A stretch of DNA of 64,000 nucleotides from positions 1 to 64,000 of the forward strand of contig JAUIDY010000003.1 of assembly GCA_030428385.1 (NCBI GenBank), read 5' to 3'. Below the pieces are notes generated by a model that worked only from the letters and a program-made list of their open reading frames with translations, did not search any database and was not told where the DNA came from. A program made the position numbers and the translations under genes. How positions within the stretch are numbered: position 1 is the first letter of the stretch; each line of letters opens with the position of its first letter. This stretch comes from Rhodothermia bacterium. Lineage in GTDB: Bacteria; Bacteroidota; Rhodothermia; Rhodothermales; JAAAOL01. Shown here piece by piece: positions 53,195-61,605 of this stretch.

Positions 53195-54580
53195 ATGGAA
53201 GCTGTCTCAACCCTCATTACCCCGCAGGACGTACGCGGGATTTACCTGCAACACCTTAATGCCAAAGGCATGATGCCGTTGGTGCTTGATATGCAACGCA
53301 GCAACGGTGTGGAACTGTACGACCAGATCGATGGCCGCAAGCTGTTGGACTTTTTTGGTTTTTACGCGTCCAGCGCCGTGGGCATGAACCATCCCAAGAT
53401 GGTGAACGACGCCGCGTTCCGCGAGCGGCTCATGGAGGCTGCCATGAACAAGATCACCAACTCGGATGTGCGCACCCTGCACATGGCCCGGTTTCTACAA
53501 ACCTTCGACCGGGTGGCCATCCCCGATTACCTGCCCTACGCCTTCTTTATTTCTGGCGGAGCGCTGGCGGTGGAAAACGCGCTGAAAATTGCGTTCGACT
53601 GGAAGGTGCGGAAAAACTTCCAAAAGGGCTATCGCCGTGAAAAAGGGCACCAGGTACTTCATTTTGACGAAGCGTTTCACGGGCGAAGCGGCTACACGCT
53701 CTCCCTGACCAATACCTCGGATCCGCGGAAGACCATGTACTTCCCCAAGTTCGAGTGGCCGAGAATCACCAATCCCAAAATGGTGTTTCCGCTGGAATCC
53801 AACCTTGAGGCCGTAGAAGCACATGAAAAACGGTCCCTGGCGCAGGCCAAGCAGGCGTTCCACAACCACAAAGATGATATCGCCTGTGTGATCGTTGAAC
53901 CGATCCAGGGGGAAGGCGGTGATAACCACTTCCGCACGTCGTTCTTGCAGGCGCTAAAAGACCTGGCGCACGAAAATGACGCGTTGCTCATCTTCGATGA
54001 AGTACAAACGGGAGTCGGCATCACGGGCCATTTCTGGGCACATCAGGCCGTTGGGGTCGAACCCGATGTGATTGCTTTCGGGAAAAAGACGCAGGTGTGC
54101 GGGGCCCTTGCCGGAAAGAAGCTGGATGAGGTGGAGGGCCACGTTTTCCAAACGCCCAGCCGCATCAACTCGACGTGGGGAGGCAACCTGGTGGACATGG
54201 TGCGTTTCGACCGTACGTTGGAGATTATTGAAGAAGAGAACCTGTTGGCCCATGCTGCCAGCGTGGGCACCCATTTACTCCACCATTTGCATGAACTATC
54301 CAGCCGCGAGAAGGCTGTAACGAATGTGCGAGGAAAGGGGCTGATGTGTGCGTTTGATTTGCCCAATCGCGAATTTAGGGATCGGGTGCTGGCGCGGTGT
54401 TATGAGGAAGGCGTAATCCTGCTCGGATGTGGGGTTCAGTCTATCCGCTTCCGGTCGCCCCTTACCATTACGTCCGAGGAGATCGACCAAGGGGTCGACC
54501 TGCTCCACCAGTCGGTTATGCATGTGGCACGTGAATACAAACCCTTCCGCAACTTGACCGACGCCCTCACCGATGGCTAA
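53195..54580 (+). CDS. lat: L-lysine 6-aminotransferase
   Basis: 461 residues from ATG 53195 (MEAVSTLITP); GTG 53123 and ATG 53147 are upstream. A class III PLP aminotransferase with FFGFYASSAVGMNHP near the start, AFFISGGALAVENALKIAFDWKVRKN, HFDEAFHGRSGYTLSLTNTSDPRKT, EPIQGEGGDNHFR, LLIFDEVQTGVGITG and the PLP-lysine in PDVIAFGKKTQVCG. The YFPKFEWPRI stretch and the lysine-binding block TPSRINSTWGGNLVDMVR fit lysine epsilon-aminotransferases. It yields aminoadipate semialdehyde from lysine. Confidence 0.9.
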   Translation: MEAVSTLITPQDVRGIYLQHLNAKGMMPLVLDMQRSNGVELYDQIDGRKLLDFFGFYASSAVGMNHPKMVNDAAFRERLMEAAMNKITNSDVRTLHMARFLQTFDRVAIPDYLPYAFFISGGALAVENALKIAFDWKVRKNFQKGYRREKGHQVLHFDEAFHGRSGYTLSLTNTSDPRKTMYFPKFEWPRITNPKMVFPLESNLEAVEAHEKRSLAQAKQAFHNHKDDIACVIVEPIQGEGGDNHFRTSFLQALKDLAHENDALLIFDEVQTGVGITGHFWAHQAVGVEPDVIAFGKKTQVCGALAGKKLDEVEGHVFQTPSRINSTWGGNLVDMVRFDRTLEIIEEENLLAHAASVGTHLLHHLHELSSREKAVTNVRGKGLMCAFDLPNREFRDRVLARCYEEGVILLGCGVQSIRFRSPLTITSEEIDQGVDLLHQSVMHVAREYKPFRNLTDALTDG

Positions 54581-54591
54581 CAGGTGAACCC

Positions 54592-56250
54592 GTGAACGCG
54601 ACAAACAACAACGAGGTGTGGGAACGCAGGAAGTTGGGGTGGGGGGCGGACACGGCTCGTGCCCGGGCTTGGGTGTTGTTACTCGGGGTGGCTATCATGG
54701 CCTGCGCCAACACCGGGGCGCAGGCCCAGCCGCTCCAAACCACTCATTGGTGTGTGTTGCGAGCCGGCGATTTTGTAGCCGAGACCCAGGTCCCGGCGGT
54801 GTCTTGGGCAAATAAAGACGCGGCACCTACCGCTGTTTTCGAGGTCTCGTACTCCGGGTTCTCGCCCGAAGCCCGGGCAGCGTTTCAGTTTGCGGTAGAT
54901 CAATGGTCGCGGCTCATCGCTTCACCGGTTCCTATCCGCATCGAAGCCTCGCTGACGCCCTTGGAGGAAGGGGTTCTCGGTTCTGCCGGATCGAACCTGT
55001 TCGCCAACTTTTCTGAAGCGCCACACCGAAGCCGCTGGTATGCCGCCCCTCTTGCCGATGCCCTTTCGGAGCGGGATCAAGACGATGAAGATGTTGACAT
55101 CTTTGCTTCCTTCAACAGCAACCGCACCGATTGGTACTTTGGAATAGACGGCCGAGGAGCCCGCCACACCTATGACTTTGCGAGCGTGGTGATGCATGAA
55201 ATTGCACATGGGCTTGGATTCACCGCGTCGTATCATGTAAACAACGGGGGTTTCTTCGATGCCCGCTGTGGGGGGAACGAAGGGCTGGGGTGTTGGGGGC
55301 TGAATACCAACGCCGGACAAATCTTCCCTTATATCTTCGATGATTTTATTGAGGACCGCAACGGAGGGTTTTTGCTGGATGAGGTGCAATACCCGAACCC
55401 ATCGGGAGAACTAGCCGATGTGCTACAAAGCACCGAGGTGATGTTCGACAGCCCAACGGTGGAAGTGGCGAATAACGGAGGCGGGGTGCTGATGTATGCC
55501 CCGGCTCCGTACGAAATAGGGTCTAGCCTCTCGCATGTGGATGAAGACCGCTATCCAGCCGGTACGCCCAACTCATTAATGTCGCCGCTGCTTGGTCGTG
55601 CCGAGTCGGTGTTTAATCCGGGACCGCTGGTATGCGCTATGTTACAGGATATCGGGTGGAACCTGGGGCCCGATTGTCTCGCCTTGATGGGCAGTGACAT
55701 CGTGTCGTTTGAGGCTGAGCGACAGGGAAATGCGGTATTGTTAACCTGGGAAGCCACGGCCATCGACGCCATCGATGCATTCCGGATAGAGCAACGCTTC
55801 TTCGATGGCGAATTCGAAGCCATTCATCTCATTGAGGTGGAAGAGGGGGATTTGCACACCTATGCATTTACCACCGATGCGTTAGAACCGGGCTACTATG
55901 CCTTCCGCATCCTTCAGCTTCAAGCCGATGGGAGTAGTGTAGTGGGGGCCCAGGTTGGTATCGAAATACCCCTTTTACAACAGGTAAAAGCATCCTCGGT
56001 CTATCCCAACCCTTTTAACCAGCGAGCGCAACTGGAAATTCAAGTTCAGGAGACCCAACCTGTTCATGTGGCCTTGTTTGATGTACAGGGACGGCAACTC
56101 GAAGTACTCGCCAACCAGGTCGTCCAGGCGCAAAGTCTGCTACAAATCACGTTTGATGGAAGTAGGCTGCAGAGTGGGGTCTATTTCATCCGCATTGTGG
56201 GCGATGACTTCTTGATTATCCGCTCTGCTGTCGTGGTCGGGGCTCCCTAG
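54592..56250 (+). CDS. Secreted metzincin-like protein with T9SS sorting tail
   Basis: 552 residues with a GTG start; the signal peptide ends near GAQAQ. A zinc-protease-like motif VVMHEIAHGLGFTASYH (HExxH) and a later SLSHVDEDRY ... NSLMSPLLG block (Met-turn position) suggest a metzincin fold, although protease activity is not proven. Residues ~390-460 form a Fn3-like domain (EAERQGNAVLLTWEATAIDAIDAFRIEQRF). The last ~80 residues are a T9SS type A tail (VYPNPFNQRAQLEIQV, VALFDVQGRQLEVL, SGVYFIRIV). Paralogous to the gene at 59914. It begins 11 bp after lat. Confidence 0.82.
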   Translation: MNATNNNEVWERRKLGWGADTARARAWVLLLGVAIMACANTGAQAQPLQTTHWCVLRAGDFVAETQVPAVSWANKDAAPTAVFEVSYSGFSPEARAAFQFAVDQWSRLIASPVPIRIEASLTPLEEGVLGSAGSNLFANFSEAPHRSRWYAAPLADALSERDQDDEDVDIFASFNSNRTDWYFGIDGRGARHTYDFASVVMHEIAHGLGFTASYHVNNGGFFDARCGGNEGLGCWGLNTNAGQIFPYIFDDFIEDRNGGFLLDEVQYPNPSGELADVLQSTEVMFDSPTVEVANNGGGVLMYAPAPYEIGSSLSHVDEDRYPAGTPNSLMSPLLGRAESVFNPGPLVCAMLQDIGWNLGPDCLALMGSDIVSFEAERQGNAVLLTWEATAIDAIDAFRIEQRFFDGEFEAIHLIEVEEGDLHTYAFTTDALEPGYYAFRILQLQADGSSVVGAQVGIEIPLLQQVKASSVYPNPFNQRAQLEIQVQETQPVHVALFDVQGRQLEVLANQVVQAQSLLQITFDGSRLQSGVYFIRIVGDDFLIIRSAVVVGAP

Positions 56251-56306
56251 GGGGCAGGGTTCTAAAAAGGGCGTTCCGGTCTGTGCCGCATCGACGCCAA
56301 CGCCAT

Positions 56307-56331
56307 AAAAAAACCCAATGGCTGTGTTGGG
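56307..56331 (-). terminator. Leftward intrinsic terminator
   Basis: CCCAA (56314-56318) pairs with TTGGG (56327-56331), extended by one G-U, followed leftward by seven T. No recognised gene feeds it. Confidence 0.5.
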
Positions 56332-56880
56332 GCGATGCACGACGATGCCTTATTAAATTAGGTTGCTGCTATCGGGTTGTCTCAAAATGGGTAATAAAGT
56401 GATATTGTGTTACAAAATGAAACCAAATTACTACAGTTTTCGAGACGATCAAGGGTTGCAGCGTATCGTCCAGAAGCCCTTTGGCAGGGATTTCTTCGCA
56501 AAAGGTTACGAGAGGTAATGGTTAATTACCAATGGTGTTGACACATAATAGGTAGTAGAATTTGATTAAGGAAGGCAGCGGAAGGGACGATAATTAGTTG
56601 AAGAAGAGGGCGATTTGCCCAGCTATTTTGCGCACAGATTGTCCAATACGAAGAGGCATACCGGTTTCAGCAAAGGATCCCAGGCTGCTGGGAGTGGCTT
56701 CTTTGCCACGGGTTTGTTTTTGCAGAATTTCTACGAAAATAACCACTTGGGAAGGAGGGCTGGAGCAAGCCTTATTGTGTCGGTTCACATAGAAAAGGTC
56801 CTGGGACAAGCACCTGTACGGAGCAGGGGCGGTAGACCTTTCGTCAGCACGGCGCGATGAATCCGGAAGAAAAAGAGAAA

Positions 56881-56907
56881 GGGCCGACGGAGGGAAGCCG
56901 TCGGCCC
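56881..56907 (-). terminator. Strong leftward intrinsic terminator
   Basis: GGGCCGACGG (56881-56890) and CCGTCGGCCC (56898-56907) form a perfect 10-bp GC-rich stem with a 7-nt loop, followed on the leftward strand by TTTCTCTTTTTCTT. It must end a leftward transcript arising between 56908 and 57290. Confidence 0.75.
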
Positions 56908-57117
56908 TGAAATCCTCGCATCGAATCACCTCGTGATCGCTTGGCTGCATAGGGGATAGCACGAGGTGAGTCCGTAAAGCGCACAGACCGTACTCAATGG
57001 AGGACTTGGCATTCATTGCGATTATCTTGCCAATTTTGGTAATCTCCTGTTGCAGGTCATACTTTTTCTTGGATGGGGGTGGTCAATGGTCAGCATGTAG
57101 GACTCCTGTTCGGCCAT
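56908..57117 (-). pseudogene. Possible small frameshifted gene or small RNA ending at the terminator
   Basis: An ATG at 57117 preceded by AAAAGGAT opens a 31-residue frame (MAEQESYMLTIDHPHP...) that stops at 57022. A shift of -1 at an A5 run (57063-57067) instead joins it to a longer frame with protein-like wording (YDLQQEITKIGKIIAMNAKSS). Near its end a perfect 10-bp inverted repeat (56926-56935/56960-56969) and the terminator form two stacked hairpins. It is either a decayed gene, a frameshifted gene or a structured RNA; low certainty. Confidence 0.3.
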
Positions 57118-57293
57118 GCTTGGGCGATCCTTTTGAGCAAAACCAGATTTACACCATCGCTGCAAAGCAAGCCGGCCGTCTTCTGCTAAAGAAAGCGTTC
57201 GAGGCGACGATGAAGAAGAAATACCGCCATTTCCTATGGCCTTGCTTCCCCGCTGCTCGGAAGTTTCCCTGATTGATCCAACCGCTTGTGCGT

Positions 57294-59738
57294 ATGTGCA
57301 AATTCGTTGCTGGAGTTGACGTTCGTTGCTTGCTGGGGCAGGTGTTCGTCGTTTTACTACTTGGTTGGCAGTCTGCGGGGGCACAGCAACTTCCGTCTGT
57401 TCCGGTCGACCTGCATGCGATCCCAGCGGATGCGCCGCTGGTAGTTCCTGCCGACATCCTGCAAAAATTAGCTACACGACACGCGGGAGAAGCGGAGAAA
57501 ATATCCTCGGCGTTGCAGCAGGCTCTTTCGGATTATCATGCACTCGCGCCAGAGAAAAAGGCAAGTGACCTGCCTGGGTTGTTTACGCGAGATGCTCATC
57601 TCGCCTCCAAGAACGACACCGATCCGCATGTGCTGGTTGAGGTGCGACATGAATCCGGTGAAGCGCTTCAGGCCGTACTGGATCGGGTCGGCGGGTTTCT
57701 CCGCACAACATTTTCCGAAGCACGCGCTGAAGTCTCGGTACCGGTGACGCAGATCGGAGCATTGGCTGGTGTACAACACATCCATTTTGTAAAGGCAGCC
57801 CGCCGGGTGACATTTCCTTCTGCCCCAAGTACGCAGCCGTTGGTGCCGCTTACAGGGGGGACCACCACAGCAGGCGTGGCCCTGAGTGGTGCTGACCTTG
57901 CGCATGGAGCCGGTATCGACGGAACGGGGACCACCATTGCCGTCATTGATAGGTTTAACGCGGCTTCTGTGGTGGCTGCACAAGGATCGGGTGACTGGCC
58001 ATCGGGTGGTCAGCTTACGACAGTAGACATGGATGGCGGAGGATTTGGAAGTACTGGAAGCACCCACGGTATCTCAACACTGGACATTGCTTTTGACCTC
58101 GCTCCGGGTGCAGATTTTATCGCCTACGAGACGCAGACCATTGGGCAATGGTACAACGCAATAATTGCAGCCGTCGGAGCGGGGGCCGACATAATATCGG
58201 CTTCGTTGGGTGCTCCGCTCGACGGTATTGGTGATGGGACGGCCCAGTCTGGCTCCATCGCTGAGGCTTCTCAAACAGCGTTTAACAATGGCGTGCTGGT
58301 GGTAAATGCGGCAGGCAACTCTCGCGAAATCCATTGGGGTGGTTTGTTCGATGGTGTTGGGGCGGCGCTAGGACCGTATAGTGATTCCCACGATTGGGGC
58401 GGCGGAGGGAACATCAACCCCATGCTTTTTTGTCTCCCCAATGGGTTTGGGATTCGGGGTGAGCTTTTTTGGTCAGACTGGGTCACCGTAGATCACGACT
58501 ATGCCCTGTTGTTGTTCGAGTTTGATGGTGCAACTTGGCAGTTTCGCTCCCTGGCCGATGACCTGCAAGATGGAGTCGCCCTCGGGCGAATGCCACAGGA
58601 GTTTTTGGCTCACACGGTGGTAGGCGCATTGGGCGCTGGCGGATGTCCTGCCAATTCAGGAGCTTTTGGCTGGGTCATCGCCGAGGGTTCAACTGCCTCC
58701 GATCAAAATTTGCAGTTCTTCGCCAATCAGGCACTGGTGAACATTATTCCGGAACGCAGTCTTGGTTTTCCTGCCGACTCGCCTCACCTGCTGGCCGTTG
58801 GAGCCATTGATGCTGGTGTATGCTGTGGCGCGATTGTCCAAGAGTCGTATAGTTCCGAAGGGCCCATCCTAGAGTTGGGCGGTGGGCTTGCTCCGGCAGC
58901 CGCCGTCAAAGTAAACGCCACACACGACAAACTCGACGTAATGAGCTTTGCGAATGTGTCCACGGTGGCAGGTGGGTTTAATGGCACCTCCTCGGCCACG
59001 CCGCATGTGGCGGGGTTTGCCGCCTTGATTAAGCAAGCCAACCCTGGCTTTTCGGTGGCTCAGCTAATGGATGCCGTGCGGACAACCGCGTCGAGCGACC
59101 CGGACAATGATGGTGGTTCGGTGGGATATGACAATGCCTACGGGTTTGGGCTGGTGCGTACGGAGATTGCATTGCCCGTAGAACTCACCTCGTTTGAGGC
59201 GCTGGCCGATGGAGAAACGGTGACCTTACGTTGGGAAACCGTCAGCGAGACCAACAACGCCGGGTTCGAGGTACAGGTGCGGGCAGAAGACGGCGAAGAA
59301 TGGGAACGAGTGGGCTGGAAAGACGGGATAGGTACCACGACGGTGCCGCAACAGTATCAACTCGCCGTGGATGAATTGGAGCCGCAAACATACACCTTCC
59401 GCTTGAAGCAGGTGGACTTTGACGGCACGTTCGCCTACTCGCCGGAGGTCGAAGTGGCCGTCGAAATGATCGAGGCGTATCGCCTCACGGCGGCCTATCC
59501 CAACCCGTTTAATCCGACGACGCAGTTCACGGTGGCGGTGCAGCGGGCGCAGGACGTTCGGGTGGCGGTGTTCGATATGACAGGGCGCCGGGTACGGACC
59601 CTGTTTGCCGGTCCGCTGCATGCACAGCAAAGCCGTTCGGTGGTGTTCGAGGCGAGCGATCTGCCGAGCGGGGTGTACTACCTGCGCGCCTTCGGCGAGA
59701 CGTTCCAGGCATCCCAGGCCGTGGTACTGATGAAGTAG
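57294..59738 (+). CDS. Secreted subtilisin-like (S8) protease with T9SS sorting tail
   Basis: 814 residues from ATG 57294 (MCKFVAGVDV); TTG 57273 is upstream. After the signal peptide and a prodomain-like region, the S8 catalytic triad is visible: Asp in TTIAVIDRFNAAS, His in GSTHGISTLDIAFDLAPGA and Ser in GFNGTSSATPHVAGFAALI; NAAGNS is the oxyanion Asn. The C-terminal part has a Fn3-like domain (VTLRWETVSETNNAGFEV) and a T9SS tail with YPNPFNPTTQFTVAVQ and GVYYLRAFGETFQASQAVVLMK. The last ~150 residues are nearly the same as in the gene at 59914. Confidence 0.88.
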   Translation: MCKFVAGVDVRCLLGQVFVVLLLGWQSAGAQQLPSVPVDLHAIPADAPLVVPADILQKLATRHAGEAEKISSALQQALSDYHALAPEKKASDLPGLFTRDAHLASKNDTDPHVLVEVRHESGEALQAVLDRVGGFLRTTFSEARAEVSVPVTQIGALAGVQHIHFVKAARRVTFPSAPSTQPLVPLTGGTTTAGVALSGADLAHGAGIDGTGTTIAVIDRFNAASVVAAQGSGDWPSGGQLTTVDMDGGGFGSTGSTHGISTLDIAFDLAPGADFIAYETQTIGQWYNAIIAAVGAGADIISASLGAPLDGIGDGTAQSGSIAEASQTAFNNGVLVVNAAGNSREIHWGGLFDGVGAALGPYSDSHDWGGGGNINPMLFCLPNGFGIRGELFWSDWVTVDHDYALLLFEFDGATWQFRSLADDLQDGVALGRMPQEFLAHTVVGALGAGGCPANSGAFGWVIAEGSTASDQNLQFFANQALVNIIPERSLGFPADSPHLLAVGAIDAGVCCGAIVQESYSSEGPILELGGGLAPAAAVKVNATHDKLDVMSFANVSTVAGGFNGTSSATPHVAGFAALIKQANPGFSVAQLMDAVRTTASSDPDNDGGSVGYDNAYGFGLVRTEIALPVELTSFEALADGETVTLRWETVSETNNAGFEVQVRAEDGEEWERVGWKDGIGTTTVPQQYQLAVDELEPQTYTFRLKQVDFDGTFAYSPEVEVAVEMIEAYRLTAAYPNPFNPTTQFTVAVQRAQDVRVAVFDMTGRRVRTLFAGPLHAQQSRSVVFEASDLPSGVYYLRAFGETFQASQAVVLMK

Positions 59739-59760
59739 GGGCATGGGAATAGGAAACGTC

Positions 59761-59790
59761 AACGACGGACTCCTTAACGACGGACTCCTT
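59761..59790. repeat. Two tandem 15-bp repeats
   Basis: AACGACGGACTCCTT occurs twice without a gap, 23 bp after the subtilase stop. Possible slippage product; no role seen. Confidence 0.6.
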
Positions 59791-59913
59791 CCTGGCCTGT
59801 CCACTAGATTGGAGTTGGGGCTTATTTCCCAGCGGATAATCTGGGACTCCTACTTTTTTCGTTCCCAACGTTTAGTGAAGTCAAGCATCAATAAAATCAA
59901 TCTTATATGCAAA

Positions 59914-61551
59914 ATGATACGGATTGCTTTGCTAGCATCAATATCTTTGTTGTTGGGCGGATTAAACGAGGCTTTTGCCCAGCAGGAATTTCAGGTTGTC
60001 GATAACATTAAGTTGACGGCACCCGCACCCGAGTCGATCTGTGTTTTGCATCCCGGAGCACCTCATGAGGGGCACTATTTGTCCATCCCAGAGCGTGTAG
60101 CCCCGGTAGGAAAAGCGAATGCTGCTACGATCGTCGTGACTTACAACGGATTTACGCCACAGGCCCAAGCCGCTTTTCAGCGCGCTGTGGATACCTGGGC
60201 GGCCTTGCTGACATCGACAGTTCCAATCTATGTGGATGCGACGTTTGCGCCACTAGGGCCAGGGGTGTTGGGGTCGGCAGGACCAACAGGCATTTCCGTG
60301 CTTACGGATGGCACGAACTTTTTTGTGTTCGGGATTGCCCTGGCCGAGTCCTTGATTGGCCCTCAGAACACGGACGGGGATCCAGATATTACCGCCACGT
60401 TTAGCAGCACGTTTACCTGGCATTATGGAATCGGAGCACCTCCACCTGGCACCTTTGATTTTGAAAGTGTGGTTCTTCATGAGTTGGGCCACGGGCTTAA
60501 TTTTACCCGTTTCTCGAACTACGATGATGGCATCAATAATGGGACGACGAACGTGAATGAGTGCGGCGGGGTAGCCGGACAAGGATGTATGAACCTGAAT
60601 GCGAGCCCACCTCCGCCCCTTTATGGGCGGAACGATTTCTTTTTTATTGATGCGGGTGCCAATTTTCTTCGGAATACCGGCATTTATCCTGATCCTTCCG
60701 CCGCACTTGGCACGGCGTTTACCAGTGGGGTGGGGAGTGTTCGTTTTAGTGGCTCCAACGCCACCACCGTCAATGGCGGAACCCCTCCCATTATTTACGC
60801 GCCCGTTACCTTTGCGCCCGGTTCCAGTCTCTCTCATCTAGACGAAACGACGTTTAACGGCACCATCAATGCACTTATGACGCCCCAAATTGCGGCCGCC
60901 GAAGTTGCCCGAACCCCTGGTCCTGTCACCTGTGCTTTGTTTGCTGATTTGGCCTGGACAATCGACCAATCGACCTGCAACGGGTTGCCCTTGCCCGTTG
61001 AACTCACAACGTTCGATGCCATCGCTAATGGAAATGCGGTGACCTTGCGTTGGGAAACCGTCAGCGAGACCAACAACGCTGGGTTTGAGGTGCAAGTGCG
61101 TGAAGCGACAGATTGGGAGACGCTCCAATTTGTTGAAGGCATCGGGACGACAACCACGCCGCAGCAGTACCACTTCTCGCTGGGCGGTTTCGAACCGGGC
61201 ACCCATGTGTTTCGCCTCAAACAGGTCGACTTCGATGGCACGTTCGAATATTCACCCGAGATTGAAGTCGCCGTCGAAATGATCGAGGCGTATCGCTTGA
61301 CCGCTGCCTACCCGAACCCGTTTAATCCGACGACGCAGTTCACGGTGGCGGTGCAGCGGGCACAGGAGGTCCGGGTAGACGTGTATGATGTGACGGGTCG
61401 CCAAGTGGAGACAATCTTCGCCGGTCCGCTGCATGCACAGCAAAGCCGTTTGGTGGTGTTCGAGGCGAGCGACCTGCCGAGCGGGGTGTACTACCTGCGC
61501 GCCCTCGGCGAGACGTTTCAGGCGTCGCAAGCCGTCGTGCTCATGAAGTAG
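59914..61551 (+). CDS. Secreted metzincin-like protein with T9SS sorting tail (paralog)
   Basis: 545 residues from ATG 59914 (MIRIALLASI); signal peptide ends near AFAQQ. The putative zinc motif VVLHELGHGLNF (HExxH) and a later SLSHLDETTF ... NALMTPQIA block parallel those at 54592, so the two are paralogs, though the gene order and tail differ. The C-terminal Fn3-like domain and T9SS tail (YPNPFNPTTQFTVAVQ, GVYYLRALGETFQASQAVVLMK) are almost identical to the preceding subtilase, pointing to shuffling of a secretion cassette. Function: probably extracellular protein processing. Confidence 0.83.
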   Translation: MIRIALLASISLLLGGLNEAFAQQEFQVVDNIKLTAPAPESICVLHPGAPHEGHYLSIPERVAPVGKANAATIVVTYNGFTPQAQAAFQRAVDTWAALLTSTVPIYVDATFAPLGPGVLGSAGPTGISVLTDGTNFFVFGIALAESLIGPQNTDGDPDITATFSSTFTWHYGIGAPPPGTFDFESVVLHELGHGLNFTRFSNYDDGINNGTTNVNECGGVAGQGCMNLNASPPPPLYGRNDFFFIDAGANFLRNTGIYPDPSAALGTAFTSGVGSVRFSGSNATTVNGGTPPIIYAPVTFAPGSSLSHLDETTFNGTINALMTPQIAAAEVARTPGPVTCALFADLAWTIDQSTCNGLPLPVELTTFDAIANGNAVTLRWETVSETNNAGFEVQVREATDWETLQFVEGIGTTTTPQQYHFSLGGFEPGTHVFRLKQVDFDGTFEYSPEIEVAVEMIEAYRLTAAYPNPFNPTTQFTVAVQRAQEVRVDVYDVTGRQVETIFAGPLHAQQSRLVVFEASDLPSGVYYLRALGETFQASQAVVLMK

Positions 61552-61605
61552 GAGCCGGGGGATTGAAGAAATTACTCCCAAACCCCCACACTCCCACACC
61601 CGTTC

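Larger units (their letters stand above)
56251..57293. other. One-kilobase gap with stacked leftward terminators and AT-rich core
   Basis: Between two T9SS-tailed genes. It contains two leftward intrinsic terminators (56307-56331 and 56881-56907), a 10-bp inverted repeat (56926-56969), a repeat GGTAAT/ATTACC at 56514-56530, and an AT-rich core at 56341-56600 with a TTGACA-N17-TTTGAT sequence (56538-56566). Several short frames are open on both strands, none convincing. The region may hold small RNAs or decayed genes. Confidence 0.5.

Noticed and set aside
56366-56400. Insertion-sequence end (GGGTTGTCTCAAAA-like)
   Set aside because: No matching inverted end or transposase frame was found nearby.
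56538-56566. Rightward sigma-70-type promoter TTGACA-N17-TTTGAT
   Set aside because: No rightward gene starts within 700 bp, and this lineage usually uses TAnnTTTG elements.
56881-57060. 4.5S (SRP) RNA or 6S RNA
   Set aside because: The conserved SRP GGAAGGAAGCAGCC signature is absent, and no known 6S pattern could be confirmed by eye.
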